The notes under the pieces were generated by a model, which did not search any database, was not told where the DNA came from, and was given only the letters and a program-made list of their open reading frames with translations. From the NCBI GenBank assembly GCA_002868945.1, contig PKTX01000046.1:56628-120627 (forward strand): DNA of 64,000 nt. Reading direction: 5' to 3'. Each line of letters starts with the position of its first letter. Position 1 is the stretch's first letter. This stretch comes from Desulfobulbaceae bacterium (GTDB lineage Bacteria > Desulfobacterota > Desulfobulbia > Desulfobulbales > SURF-16). This document shows positions 27,733-37,338 of the stretch, one piece after another. A program made the translations under genes and the position numbers.

Positions 27733-29178
27733 TTGAAAAAGAAAATTCTGGTAGCAAATCGTGGTGAAATCGCGTGCCGGATTATTCGAGCCATTCAGGA
27801 GCTTGGGTATACTGCTGTAGCTCTTTACGAAACACCGGATAACGCGGCTCTTCATATTCGTGTTGCAGATGAAGCCATCTGGATCGGTGATGGCCCGCGC
27901 ATCGATTATCTTAATATCGATAAGATTATCAAGGTTGCCAAAAATCATAATATCGACGGTATTCATCCCGGCTATGGCTTTCTGGCCGAGAATCCCGGTT
28001 TTGCCAAGGCCTGTGAGGAAAACGGCATCACCTTTATCGGGCCCCGGTCCGAGGTGATCAATAATCTCGGCGATAAGGTGACGGCACGTCGCATCATGGC
28101 TGAGGCCGATATCCCCATGGTGCCCGGCACCGATAATCTGCCTGCCGACGAAACAGAGGCGGTCAAAAAGGCCATTGAGTTTGCCAATCGGGTCGGCTAT
28201 CCGGTGATGCTGAAGGCCACGGCCGGTGGTGGCGGCCGCGGTATCCGTCAGGTGGACAACGACAGCCAGATGAAAGAACAGCTGCCCATTGCTCGGGCCG
28301 AGGCCAGGGCCGCCTTCACCAATGACAATGTCTATCTGGAAAAGGTGGTGCTGACTCCCAAACATATCGAGGTGCAGGTTATAGCCGATCAGTACGGCCA
28401 CACCGTTCACCTGGGCACCCGCGACTGTTCCATCCAGCGCCGCAATCAGAAGCTGGTGGAGATCGCCCCTTCACTGATCAAGGACGACAAACTGCTTGAT
28501 GAGATCTGTGATACGGCAGTGCGGGCCGCCAAGGCCGCCAACTACACCAATGCCGGTACCGTGGAGTTTCTCATTGATAAGGATATGAATTTCTACTTCA
28601 TGGAGATTAATACCCGTATCCAGGTGGAACATACCGTCACCGAGATGGTCACCGGTATTGATATTGTCCGGACCCAGATCAAACTGGCCTTTGGCAAGAA
28701 GCTGCTCTTTAAGCAGGAAGATATCCAGATTCGTGGTCATGCCATTGAGATGCGCATCAATGCCGAAGACCCCCAGAACAACTTTATGCCTGAGGGCGGC
28801 AAAACCGTGACCACCTATCGCTCTCCGGGCGGCTATGGGGTGCGTCTCGACGGCTTTGTCTACCAGGGCTATACCATTCCGCAGGTCTATGATTCACTGC
28901 TGGTCAAGATGACGGTGTTCGGCTTTTCCTGGAACGAGACGGTTGATCGTCTGCGGCGCTGCCTCGCCAACTATGTCATCACCGGCCCCAAGACCACTAT
29001 TCCTTTTTATCTGCAGCTGGTCAATGACCCCCAGTTCCAGTCAGGTGATTTTGACACATCCTACCTGGATAATCATCCGGAGCTCCTGGAGTACAAGGAT
29101 GATGACTCCGAGGTGAATAAGCTTGCCGCTCTCATTGCCGAGATCCACCATAAGGGCTTCAATCCTTATGCCGCCTAG
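27733..29178 (+). CDS. pycA: Biotin carboxylase subunit (pyruvate carboxylase subunit A type)
   Basis: 481 residues. The N-terminus KKKILVANRGEIACRIIRA, the ATP-grasp loop KATAGGGGRGIR and the site MEINTRIQVEHTVTE define a biotin carboxylase. It uses ATP and bicarbonate to carboxylate the biotin carried by the next gene's product. The start is a TTG, supported by AGAGGTG nine bases upstream and by the fit of the N-terminus. The neighbour, 73 bp downstream, is a carboxyltransferase fused to a biotinyl domain, so pyruvate carboxylase is more likely than acetyl-CoA carboxylase, although AccC is nearly identical in sequence. Confidence 0.85.
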   Translation: MKKKILVANRGEIACRIIRAIQELGYTAVALYETPDNAALHIRVADEAIWIGDGPRIDYLNIDKIIKVAKNHNIDGIHPGYGFLAENPGFAKACEENGITFIGPRSEVINNLGDKVTARRIMAEADIPMVPGTDNLPADETEAVKKAIEFANRVGYPVMLKATAGGGGRGIRQVDNDSQMKEQLPIARAEARAAFTNDNVYLEKVVLTPKHIEVQVIADQYGHTVHLGTRDCSIQRRNQKLVEIAPSLIKDDKLLDEICDTAVRAAKAANYTNAGTVEFLIDKDMNFYFMEINTRIQVEHTVTEMVTGIDIVRTQIKLAFGKKLLFKQEDIQIRGHAIEMRINAEDPQNNFMPEGGKTVTTYRSPGGYGVRLDGFVYQGYTIPQVYDSLLVKMTVFGFSWNETVDRLRRCLANYVITGPKTTIPFYLQLVNDPQFQSGDFDTSYLDNHPELLEYKDDDSEVNKLAALIAEIHHKGFNPYAA

Positions 29179-29251
29179 GGTTCCTGGCCCGGCCCGAGGG
29201 TCGGTCTGCGTTGAAGAGCTTTTTGCGTAAAAATATAGAAGAGGAGTCACC

Positions 29252-31177
29252 ATGAACCGCATTGTTCAAGGGATGAATATAAAGGAAGTACTCAAGACCG
29301 TGCGCGAGGCTGATGGTTATTACATCACCAATACGGCCCGTGACCTGTCCCAGTCCGATTTCAAAAACAGAATTCTGCTGCACACTGATTTGCTGGCTGC
29401 CGAGCAACGGGAAAAGGCGGGCTATTTTTCCCTGGAGATCACCGGCGGGGCCTCGGTGCATGTCGATATCCTGCGTAAGCAGGTTGATCCCTTTCTGAAG
29501 CTTAAATTGCTCAGGGAGGCCATGCCCAACACCATGTTCCAGACCCTGTGCCGCGGCGTCAATCTCTTCGGCTATCGCCCCTACCCCCAGAACGTTATTC
29601 GTCTTACCGTTCGGGAGTTTGCCAAGTATGTCGATGTCTGGCGGGTGTTTGACTTCATGAATTACATCCCCAATATGAAGGCGGTCTTTGAAGAGGTTCA
29701 GGCCGCCGGGAAGATTCTCGAGCCCTGTATCTGCTTTTCCACCGGCCCGGAGCATACCGACGATTTCTACGTCAGTAAGGTGGATGAGATCCTTGACGTG
29801 ACCGGCGAGGATATTGTCCTTTGTATCAAGAACCATGGCGGCCTGGGTACGCCCAAACGGATCGGGGATCTGGTCAGCGCCATCAAGGATAAACATCCGG
29901 ATCTGGTCCTCCATTACCATGGCCATAACACGGATGGCAATGATATCGGCCGGATCACGGCCGCTGTCTTGAACGGCGCCAATATCGTTGATGCCTCGGA
30001 TCACTCGTTCTGTGGTTTTTACGGACCGCCGCCTATTCTCAGCGTTATGCAGACCCTGGAAGATTATGGCCATAAGGCGGTGACTGTGGATCCGGAGGCG
30101 GTGATTGCCTCTTCCGATGCCATTCGTGACGAGCGTCCCCACTACGAGATCTTTGAGTCGCAGTTCAAGGGCTTCCTGCCCACCGTGCAGATCCACAAGC
30201 TGCCCGGCGGCGCCATGGGCTCCAGTCTTGAGCAGGCCGATAAGGGCGGCTTTCTGAAAAAGATGCCTGATATTCTCCACAAGGAGCTGCCTCTGGTCCA
30301 GAAGGAGCTTGGTAATTACTGGTCCGTAACCCCTGGATCGCAGATCCTCTGGACCACGGCCGTCTCTAATGTGCAGGGCGGCGACCGTTACGGCAACGCC
30401 TCCGGTGATCTGCGTAACCTTCTGCTTGGCAAATATGGCCCATTTCCCTTCTATAAGCCGGCGGACTGGATCTATGAGAAGGTCCTTGGCCCCAAATGGC
30501 AGCAGGTCCTTGAGGAAGAGGGCGGCCTTGAGGATATCGAGGATATGGATCTTGAGAAGGAACGCCAGACCCTGACCGAGCGGATCGGCAAGGAGCCCAC
30601 TGAACAGCAGCTTGTCCTCTATCTCCAACATCCCAACGATGCCGTGGAATTCTTCAAGTTTGAAGAGAAGTTCGGCAAGGTCTATGTGCTGCCGCCCTCT
30701 ATCTTCCTGAAGCGCGGCGGATTTGATCTGGGCGAGGACCTCAGCTTCAATGATCATCTCGGCAAGGATCACCTGATCACCATTGGTCCGGCCCAGGAAG
30801 ATGAAGAAGGGAAAACAACCATCTATCTCACCGTGGATCATCACAATCGCAGTTATATAATGGCTGCGGAACAGAAGGCGGGTGCTGCTGCGGCCGAGCC
30901 GGAGATCGGCAAGGAGGAGATTGAGGAGTTGGCAGCCGTGGGTGATGTCCGGGCTCCCTTCACCGCCAATGTCTGCGAGATAGCGGTTGAGGTTGGTCAG
31001 GAGGTCAGTGTTGGTGATACCCTGGTGGTAGTTGAGGCCATGAAGATGCAGACGCCGGTCCAGTCCAAGGTGGATGGGGTGGTGGCAAGTATCAGCACCA
31101 AGATGGGCGCCGCTCTGAAACCGGGTGATAAGCTGCTGAAAATCACCAATGAGCAGGAGAAGGACGAAGAAGAGTAG
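29252..31177 (+). CDS. pycB: Carboxyltransferase plus biotinyl domain (pyruvate carboxylase subunit B type)
   Basis: 641 residues. The N-terminal HMGL-like barrel begins with ARDLSQSDFKNRI, matching the RDxxQS active-site motif. The metal-binding stretch is LHYHGHNTDG. The loop that usually reads KDMAGLLTP reads KNHGGLGTP here, with the carbamylated lysine kept but the next residues changed. A C-terminal biotinyl domain carries K598 in VEAMKMQTP. It would transfer carboxyl from biotin to pyruvate to give oxaloacetate. The unusual loop leaves room for another 2-oxo acid. No membrane OadB/OadG partner is present, which speaks against a sodium-pumping decarboxylase. Confidence 0.8.
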   Translation: MNRIVQGMNIKEVLKTVREADGYYITNTARDLSQSDFKNRILLHTDLLAAEQREKAGYFSLEITGGASVHVDILRKQVDPFLKLKLLREAMPNTMFQTLCRGVNLFGYRPYPQNVIRLTVREFAKYVDVWRVFDFMNYIPNMKAVFEEVQAAGKILEPCICFSTGPEHTDDFYVSKVDEILDVTGEDIVLCIKNHGGLGTPKRIGDLVSAIKDKHPDLVLHYHGHNTDGNDIGRITAAVLNGANIVDASDHSFCGFYGPPPILSVMQTLEDYGHKAVTVDPEAVIASSDAIRDERPHYEIFESQFKGFLPTVQIHKLPGGAMGSSLEQADKGGFLKKMPDILHKELPLVQKELGNYWSVTPGSQILWTTAVSNVQGGDRYGNASGDLRNLLLGKYGPFPFYKPADWIYEKVLGPKWQQVLEEEGGLEDIEDMDLEKERQTLTERIGKEPTEQQLVLYLQHPNDAVEFFKFEEKFGKVYVLPPSIFLKRGGFDLGEDLSFNDHLGKDHLITIGPAQEDEEGKTTIYLTVDHHNRSYIMAAEQKAGAAAAEPEIGKEEIEELAAVGDVRAPFTANVCEIAVEVGQEVSVGDTLVVVEAMKMQTPVQSKVDGVVASISTKMGAALKPGDKLLKITNEQEKDEEE

Positions 31178-31186
31178 CCCTTCGTT

Positions 31187-31222
31187 CCTGTCCGGCAAAG
31201 GTCTCTTTCTGGACAGGCACTG
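31187..31222. repeat. Short B-type palindrome after pycB
   Basis: CTGTCC and GGACAG arms with inner CAAAG/CTTT pairing. It resembles the ends of the B-type repeats and may double as a 3'-end hairpin; no T-run follows. The remaining gap to 31418 holds nothing else recognised. Confidence 0.4.
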
Positions 31223-31418
31223 ATTGCCAGGGCCCTGAAGGCGGGTGGATCACGTAATGCCCAAGGCCTGTTTGAACCATGTTCAGAGACTGTGGTATGC
31301 CACCAGGTGGATTTGTCACATGGTGGCTACCGCAGTTTTTTTGTGGAAGTGACAGCGGCGGGCCCGTCCTTGTCTGTGTCGTGCTATCCTATTTGTTGCA
31401 GCTGCAATACCCCGTGGT

Positions 31419-32324
31419 TCAGAATGAAGGCGATGATATGGACTCCGAGCCGATAATGGCATGGAGTGTCGTCAGATAGCGCTGCTTCTGGGCCAGATCT
31501 TCCGTCTCCTTCATCTCGTTTGTTATGGCGAAGAGATAGGGCGAGAGATCTATCTGGTGAGAGTTCAGGCCGTTCTTTTCCGCCTCATGAATAATGACAA
31601 TAGAATAAAAACGGCAGAGCAGGGCAAGGCTTGGTTCACGGCGAGCCAGGTAGGCCTGGCCTCCGGTGCTATGCAGAAAGAAGGAGGCATATTCATAGAG
31701 TTCTTCAAGACTCGGCCGCAATGGGTAGCTGTGGCCGCGACACTGGTCCGAGATCGTGAACCATTGATAAAAGTCGGCGGCAACCTCTTCGAGAAGGTCG
31801 CGTTCGTTGTCGATAATCTTGAGAAGAAAAAAGAGATTCTGGCCGCCCACGACGCGATAGATATGGGCAGCATTGCGCGCCTTGTCAACGCCATTGAGCC
31901 GGTCATTGTTGAGCGGCGGCGGACTGGCGAGCAGGTCGTTAGCCAGGGTGCTGAGCATCTTCTTGCTGCCCTCGGGAAATTGATACCCCTCAATATACTC
32001 CTGTTCATCAAGGTAGCTGAAAAATTCGTCAAGCCGGGCAGTTTTTTCCCGGCAAGGGTCTTTCAGGGTGGCCACCATGGGAGCCTGTCGTAATGCGCCT
32101 GTTTCAGTGGAGGGGGATGAGGCAACTTGATTATCCTGCGTATCCGGGCGCTGCACCCTCTGCGGCGCCGTCTCTTGTCCCGCGCCTTGATCCTGGTCGA
32201 ACGACGGCGCCTGCCTGACCACTGTGTCCGGTTGAGGCCTGAAAAGAAAGTAGAGACCGCCGCCGATCACCGCCAGAATGATGAGAATGGGTAAAATCGC
32301 TGGAGTAGATTGTTTTTTTGGCAT
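31419..32324 (-). CDS. Hypothetical membrane-anchored protein
   Basis: 301 residues. One N-terminal transmembrane helix (about 9-28, PAILPILIILAVIGGGLYFL) is followed by a low-complexity Q/D/T-rich linker (30-85) and a helical domain (90-301) with no recognised motif. It probably faces the periplasm. Not recognised. It is convergent with the carboxylase genes and stands alone. Confidence 0.65.
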   Translation of the reverse strand: MPKKQSTPAILPILIILAVIGGGLYFLFRPQPDTVVRQAPSFDQDQGAGQETAPQRVQRPDTQDNQVASSPSTETGALRQAPMVATLKDPCREKTARLDEFFSYLDEQEYIEGYQFPEGSKKMLSTLANDLLASPPPLNNDRLNGVDKARNAAHIYRVVGGQNLFFLLKIIDNERDLLEEVAADFYQWFTISDQCRGHSYPLRPSLEELYEYASFFLHSTGGQAYLARREPSLALLCRFYSIVIIHEAEKNGLNSHQIDLSPYLFAITNEMKETEDLAQKQRYLTTLHAIIGSESISSPSF

Positions 32325-32487
32325 GTGCAGATAAGGTGGTTTAGGATTATAGAGATTATCGCATTATTGACAAAAGCTCTGTATATTAAGCGCTGCAATA
32401 CTTTACAGTACCCATTTTGAGGGGTCAATCATAGAAAACAGTGGTGTCACGCCTGCTCTCGGCACCGCTCTTTTCAGGGCATACTGC

Positions 32488-32697
32488 AGGGTATCTTGAA
32501 TAATGGCGATCTTGGATAATTGCCACTTTGCCCGCTTTCTTCGTAGCATAGAAAATAAAAATGCTCACATAGTATTAATATGCTGCACCCCAAGGGCACT
32601 TCTTTCAGGGCGCGCTTTTTATTTTCTTTGCTTCTTGAACTCGAACAGGTAAGCGAGCGGAGCGAGACTCCGAAATGACCTATTTCTGGACAGACAC
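32488..32697. repeat. Mosaic MITE-like repeat (A-type left end, B-type right end)
   Basis: It begins GGTATCTTGAATAAT, the end of the A-type family, and finishes ATTTCTGGACAGACAC, the end of the B-type. Inside, CTCGAACAGGTAAGCGAGC and GAGCGAGACTCCG match the copy at 40370 read in the other direction. The rest of the gap 32325-32905 holds no gene; no promoter for the response regulator is obvious. Confidence 0.55.
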
Positions 32698-32905
32698 TTT
32701 TCAAGCTTTTCTTCTGATTCCTGGCTCCTGAATTCTCGCGGCATCATACGTCCGAAACAGCCTTGAACTCGTTTCATGTCGAATAGGTATCTCAACACCA
32801 GGTTGCCGCCAAGAAGACAGGCACTATACGGCGAGGTCTCATTCGCATCAGGACCTGGAACGTCAACTGCTCTGCGCAGTTGAAACGATTTTTTTACTTG
32901 TGGCC

Positions 32906-33304
32906 ATGGACCTACACACCATCCCCATACTGGTTGTTGACGACTCAAGGGTAATGCGGCGTATCATCACGAAACAGCTGCACACTATGGGGTTTGTCTC
33001 CATCTTTGAGGCCGGGGGCGTCAAAGAGGCGTGCCGGGTTCTGGACAAAAGGCGTATAGGTCTGATTCTCTCCGATCTGGCCATGCCCGGCCTGACGGGT
33101 CTTGATCTGCTCATCAGGGTGCGGGCTGATGCGCGCACATCTCACCTGCCTTTTCTGTTGTTGACCGCAGAGGCGCAAGTGCGTACCCTTGTCAAGGCCT
33201 ATCGTTGCGGGGCGAGTCAATATGTGACAAAACCATTCACCGCTCCCTATTTCAAATATATTATCAACAAGGTGCTGCGTGAGACGTATGGCACAAAAGA
33301 GTGA
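32906..33304 (+). CDS. Single-domain response regulator (CheY-like)
   Basis: 132 residues: only a receiver domain. Acidic pocket in LVVDDSR, phosphoacceptor aspartate in LILSDLAMPGLTG, then LLLTAEA and VTKPFTA with the conserved threonine/alanine position and lysine. It has no output domain, so it acts by protein contact, as CheY does. A GTG two codons earlier is also open; neither has a good ribosome-binding site. The next gene overlaps it by 26 bases. Confidence 0.85.
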   Translation: MDLHTIPILVVDDSRVMRRIITKQLHTMGFVSIFEAGGVKEACRVLDKRRIGLILSDLAMPGLTGLDLLIRVRADARTSHLPFLLLTAEAQVRTLVKAYRCGASQYVTKPFTAPYFKYIINKVLRETYGTKE

Positions 33305-33842
33305 ACAACGGGAAAATGGTCAGCGGGCGAGGCGCTGGTATCAGAAATACCTGCCTTTTATTGCCAGAACGCCTGAGATGCAGGTTGAGTGGCTTAGTAC
33401 TGAATGCCGGAGGGGGAAGTTGACCCGGGAAGACTTGATGCCCTATGTGCGTCTTTTGTTCTGCGAAGAAAACATGGGCAATCAGGAGGAGCTGCAAGCA
33501 CTGCTGGCCGGGCTCTCCCCTGAAATGCGTCAACAGTTACTGGCGATTGCCGATATCTATGATGTCCCCAAGGTGGTCAAGCTGTTGCCGGAGTTGAATG
33601 CGACGCTGGTGGAAATAGCCCTGGGCAAGGAGTTGCCGCCCTATGAGACAAAACCGCAGCAGGTCATGGATAAGGTGCTCTATGCCATCAATGACCGGTC
33701 GGAGGAATTGTTGCTCGGCGTGGCAGGTCGTTTACTCGAAAGCGGCTGTGCTCCGGACCATTTCCGGGAAAACTACGAGAGGTTTCGGGCTATTTTGGCG
33801 GATGAGGAGTTTATCCGCACCTTGTGGCCCCATGCCCAATAA
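33279..33842 (+). CDS. Hypothetical protein coupled to the response regulator
   Basis: 187 residues, soluble and probably helical, no recognised motif. The GTG start overlaps the end of the response-regulator gene and has AAGG six bases upstream; an ATG three codons later is the alternative. The overlap suggests the two are made together and may interact. Ends at a strong terminator. Confidence 0.7.
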   Translation: MRRMAQKSEQRENGQRARRWYQKYLPFIARTPEMQVEWLSTECRRGKLTREDLMPYVRLLFCEENMGNQEELQALLAGLSPEMRQQLLAIADIYDVPKVVKLLPELNATLVEIALGKELPPYETKPQQVMDKVLYAINDRSEELLLGVAGRLLESGCAPDHFRENYERFRAILADEEFIRTLWPHAQ

Positions 33843-33882
33843 AAAACGGGGTGGTTGCTCTCACAGCAACCACCCCGTTTTT
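33842..33882. terminator. Bidirectional Rho-independent terminator
   Basis: Perfect 18-bp stem (AAAAACGGGGTGGTTGCT and its complement) with a 5-base loop. It serves the response-regulator pair and the convergent small gene at 33909. Confidence 0.9.
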
Positions 33883-33908
33883 GATTGGGCAACCAGCCGA
33901 CAGCCAGG

Positions 33909-34178
33909 TTATTTTTTCTTGGCCGAGGCGCGCTTGGAGGCCTTGAGCGGGTTGATTTTCACCTTAATGACATTAAGCTCCGGCTTGACATGGGTTGCAA
34001 AGTTGCAGATGCCGAGCCGCCACTTGGCCTCGGGAAAGGCATAGGTGTGACAATACTTGCTGTTGTCCACCTCAATGATACGGTCGCAGCCATCACATTT
34101 TTCAATGACCGGTTTGAAAAAACCGCTGCTGTGCAGCTCGGTTTGTTGGGGCTCTTTAGTTTTGCTCGCCTTTGCCAT
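33909..34178 (-). CDS. Small cysteine-containing protein, possible zinc ribbon
   Basis: 89 residues, lysine-rich at both ends. A CDGCDRI knuckle and later cysteines (KYCHTYAFPEAKW, LGICNFATH) could bind a metal. I do not recognise a named family. AAGGAGCTTC precedes the start. Ends 27 bp from the shared terminator. Confidence 0.65.
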   Translation of the reverse strand: MAKASKTKEPQQTELHSSGFFKPVIEKCDGCDRIIEVDNSKYCHTYAFPEAKWRLGICNFATHVKPELNVIKVKINPLKASKRASAKKK

Positions 34179-34494
34179 AACAGAAGCTCCTTAAAAAAAT
34201 TAGCTATAAAATCTTGTACTAAACGCCGGAAAAGTAATATTATTGACAGGTTGGCGTTAGGTAAGTGCGTAATGGAACTATTCTTATAAAAAAGGATATC
34301 TATTAGCTGTTCTTGTTACGCTTGTCAACGATAAAGTGAGGCGTCACCTTTGGTTGCCGGGGAGACGTGGCGGCACATGGTTGGGGGCGGAACAGTGTGG
34401 CCGGCATTATGCTTGTTTTTCAAGAGATCATCCTATATTATCTCTTTGCAATAACAGACGGTTACACATAGCTGAAGTTAAAAAGAGGGAAGAT
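34179..34494. other. Intergenic region before pilC
   Basis: 316 bp between divergent genes. ACGCC and GGCGT arms near 34221 and 34251 flank an AT-rich stretch with a TTGACA box (34248). No matching -10 was convincing. Confidence 0.3.
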
Positions 34495-35703
34495 ATGCCT
34501 ATTTACGTGTGGAAGGGGGTGAACTCTTACGGTGAAAAACGTAAGGGAAAGATTGACGCTCCCAACGAGGCGGCCGCCGAAGCCCAACTCCGAAAAAACA
34601 GAATCAAAATCAGCAGCCTCAAAGAGGCACCGAAGGATATCTTTGAAAATATAAGTTTCTTTCAGCCCAAGGTCACAGGCAAGGACGTGGTGATCTTCAC
34701 CCGGCAGCTCTCCACCATGATTGATGCTGGTTTGCCCCTGGTTCAGAGCCTCGATATCCTCGGTAATCAGCAGGAAAACCCAACCTTTAAAAAGGTTCTC
34801 AATGAAGTGCGCATGGATGTGGAGACCGGTACCACCTTTGCCGATGCCATGAAGAAGCATGACAAGATATTTGACAACCTCTACTGCAACATGGTTGATG
34901 CCGGTGAGGTGGGGGGTATTCTTGACACTATTTTGCGGCGTCTGGCGGCCTTTATGGAAAAGAACATGGCCCTGAAGAAGAAGGTGAAGGGGGCCATGAC
35001 CTATCCGGTGATCTGTCTGGCTATTTCCATGATTATCACGGCCGTTATCCTGATCTTTGTCGTACCTGTCTTTTCCAAGATGTTTGCCTCCTTTGGTCAG
35101 GCCCTGCCCGTGCCGACCCAGATGGTGGTGAACGCCAGTGAATTTGCCAAGAGCCAGTGGTATGTGATCCTTGCCCTGATGTTTGCTGCTGTTTTTGCCG
35201 TCAAAAAGTTTTATGCCACGGAAAAGGGCCATTATGCCATCGATAAGATGTTGCTCAATGCACCCATTGTCGGCACCCTGCTGCGTCGTATTGCTGTTGC
35301 CAAATTCACCAGAACCCTGGGGACCATGCTCAAAAGCGGTGTGCCCATTCTTGAGTCGCTCACCGTTGTGGCCCGAACCGCCGGCAATAAGATTGTCGAA
35401 CAGGCGGTGGTGCGTGTGGCGGATAGTATCACCGAGGGTAGAACCATTGCCGAACCTCTGGAAGAAACCGGGGTCTTTCCCAGTATGGTGGTGCAGATGA
35501 TTAATGTCGGTGAATCCACCGGCGCCCTGGATGTCATGCTGGAGAAGATCGCCGACTTTTACGACGAGGAGGTTGATCAGGCGGTGGATAATTTAACAGC
35601 ATCTATTGAGCCGTTGATGATGGTCTTTCTCGGTGGTCTTATTGGTGGTCTGGTAATCGCCATGTATCTGCCCATCTTTAAAATGGCTGCGGTGGTGGGC
35701 TAA
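34495..35703 (+). CDS. pilC: Type IV pilus inner-membrane platform protein PilC
   Basis: 402 residues from the ATG giving MPIYVWKGVN, with AGAGGGAAG upstream; the frame is open for 53 more codons but that part is not PilC-like. Two GspF/T2SSF domains: FTRQLSTMIDAGLPL...GEVGGILD and FTRTLGTMLKSGVPI...GESTGALD. Three hydrophobic segments (near 170-195, 220-240 and 375-398). PilC forms the platform for pilin assembly. The rest of the pil genes are not beside it, so it stands alone. Confidence 0.88.
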   Translation: MPIYVWKGVNSYGEKRKGKIDAPNEAAAEAQLRKNRIKISSLKEAPKDIFENISFFQPKVTGKDVVIFTRQLSTMIDAGLPLVQSLDILGNQQENPTFKKVLNEVRMDVETGTTFADAMKKHDKIFDNLYCNMVDAGEVGGILDTILRRLAAFMEKNMALKKKVKGAMTYPVICLAISMIITAVILIFVVPVFSKMFASFGQALPVPTQMVVNASEFAKSQWYVILALMFAAVFAVKKFYATEKGHYAIDKMLLNAPIVGTLLRRIAVAKFTRTLGTMLKSGVPILESLTVVARTAGNKIVEQAVVRVADSITEGRTIAEPLEETGVFPSMVVQMINVGESTGALDVMLEKIADFYDEEVDQAVDNLTASIEPLMMVFLGGLIGGLVIAMYLPIFKMAAVVG

Positions 35704-35832
35704 AAAAGACAGATGTTAATGTTTTTATTGATTTTATCTGGACAGGGACGGCAAGAATAGATACTCTTTTTTGTGAGAAATAATGTAGCTGACTCATACC
35801 CAAGGGGCAAACCTAGCGATAGGGAGGGACAA

Positions 35833-36120
35833 ATGACTTTGACGAAGGCGGATCTTGTGCAAAAGGTGTATCAAACCCACAACTTAACCAAGGCCCAGGC
35901 TGCCGAGACAGTGGAGGCCTTTTTGCGGGTTACCAAAGGATGCCTGGCAGGCGGCGAGGATCTGCTCATCAGCGGTTTTGGTAAGTTTAACGTGAAGGAA
36001 AAAAACTCCAGGCGGGGACGCAACCCGCAGACCGGCAAAGAGTTGATTCTTGAAGCGCGCCGGGTGGTCACCTTTAAACCTTCGGGTATATTACGGGATC
36101 GTATTAATTCCCAGAATTGA
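35833..36120 (+). CDS. HU/IHF-family DNA-binding protein
   Basis: 95 residues. TKADLVQKVYQTHNLTK at the N-terminus and FGKFNVKEKNSRRGRNPQTG in the DNA-binding arm mark the HU/IHF family. AGGGAGGGAC precedes the ATG. A different IHF-alpha-like gene sits after pheT, so this one may be the second subunit or an HU. Single gene, ending in a terminator. Confidence 0.88.
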   Translation: MTLTKADLVQKVYQTHNLTKAQAAETVEAFLRVTKGCLAGGEDLLISGFGKFNVKEKNSRRGRNPQTGKELILEARRVVTFKPSGILRDRINSQN

Positions 36121-36148
36121 TTGCCGGAGCCCCCTCCCCAACATTTTT

Positions 36149-36186
36149 GAGGCTGGACCTTCTTCTAGGGTTCAGCCTCTTTTTTT
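36149..36186 (+). terminator. Rho-independent terminator after the HU/IHF gene
   Basis: GAGGCTGGACC pairs with GGTTCAGCCTC (one G-T pair) over a 9-base loop, followed by a T-run. Confidence 0.8.
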
Positions 36187-36257
36187 GAGGGGAGCTTGAA
36201 TTGCAGGCTGGAGAATTTCCATGACATTACCTTACTCCCCCAAATAAGGTTTGCGCG

Positions 36258-37304
36258 ATGACCAGTAAGACTTTTTTACTCAAGGAGTTGGCAGAGTTTG
36301 TCGGTGGAGAGCTTGTCGGAGACGGTGACCGGCGTATTGCCGGTGTTGCCGATCTTGAGGCAGCCGCCGGACATGATATCACCTTTCTCATGAAGGGCGG
36401 CCAAGAAGCCCTGTTGCAACGGACAAGGGCCGGCGCCGTGGTGGTGCCTGTCGGCGTCGACACGGACCGATCGGCAATCAGGGTGAAAAATCCCGCCCTG
36501 GCAATTACCAAAATCCACCAAAGGTTTCTGGAGCAGGAGTTTGTTGCCGGTGGTGTTCATCCGGCAGCCCACATCGGCAGGGAGTGTCATGTCCCCGCCC
36601 AGGTTTCCATCAGCGCCCTGGTGGTCCTGGGTGACCGCGTTGTCGTCGGAGAGCGGGTGCGCATGGAGCCCGGGGTTGTGGTCGGCGATGACGTGGTGAT
36701 CGGTGATGATGTGATCCTGATGGCGGGTGCCGTTATCCGGGCCGGCTGTCGCATCGGTAATCGCGTTGTCGTCCAGAGCAATTCGGTGATCGGCAGTGAC
36801 GGCTATGGTTATGTGCAGGATGAGCAGGGCCGCCATGTCAAACGGCCCCATGTCGGTGTTGTCATTCTGGAGGATGATGTGGAGATAGGCGCCAATTCCT
36901 GTGTGGATCGGGCCACCTTTGGTGCAACCATTATCAGGCAGGGAGCCAAGATCGACAATCTCGTCCAGGTGGCGCACAATGTTTCGGTGGGGGAGGGCTG
37001 TCTGCTGGCGGCTCAATCCGGCGTGGCCGGTAGCACCACCCTCGGCCGCGGCGTTGTTCTGGGCGGGCAGGCGGCTGTCACCGATCATGTTGCCCTGGGG
37101 GATGGCGTTATGGTGGGCGGCAAGGCCGGGGTGGCGGGCAGTGTTCAGCAGGGTGTGCTGAGCGGTTACCCGGCCATTGACCATCGAACCTGGCTTCGGG
37201 CAAGTTCGGCCTTTTCAAAATTGCCGCAACTTGTTAAAGACGTTCGAGACCTTGGTAAGCAGCTTGCCGAGCTGCTAGAAGAAAAAAAAGGCACGAAGAG
37301 GTAA
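36258..37304 (+). CDS. lpxD: UDP-3-O-acylglucosamine N-acyltransferase LpxD
   Basis: 348 residues. N-terminal uridine-binding domain (ADLEAAAGHDITFL) and a left-handed beta helix of hexapeptide repeats. The catalytic histidine lies in VQVAHNVSVGEG. It adds the second acyl chain in lipid A synthesis. First of the cluster lpxD-fabZ-lpxA-lpxI. Confidence 0.94.
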   Translation: MTSKTFLLKELAEFVGGELVGDGDRRIAGVADLEAAAGHDITFLMKGGQEALLQRTRAGAVVVPVGVDTDRSAIRVKNPALAITKIHQRFLEQEFVAGGVHPAAHIGRECHVPAQVSISALVVLGDRVVVGERVRMEPGVVVGDDVVIGDDVILMAGAVIRAGCRIGNRVVVQSNSVIGSDGYGYVQDEQGRHVKRPHVGVVILEDDVEIGANSCVDRATFGATIIRQGAKIDNLVQVAHNVSVGEGCLLAAQSGVAGSTTLGRGVVLGGQAAVTDHVALGDGVMVGGKAGVAGSVQQGVLSGYPAIDHRTWLRASSAFSKLPQLVKDVRDLGKQLAELLEEKKGTKR

Positions 37305-37338
37305 AAGCCCGGCCTTTGTTTAATTCCTGGAGTGAACA

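Noticed and set aside
29252..31177. Sodium-pumping oxaloacetate decarboxylase alpha subunit
   Set aside because: A biotin carboxylase gene lies directly upstream and no membrane beta/gamma subunits are present, which fits an ATP-driven carboxylase better.
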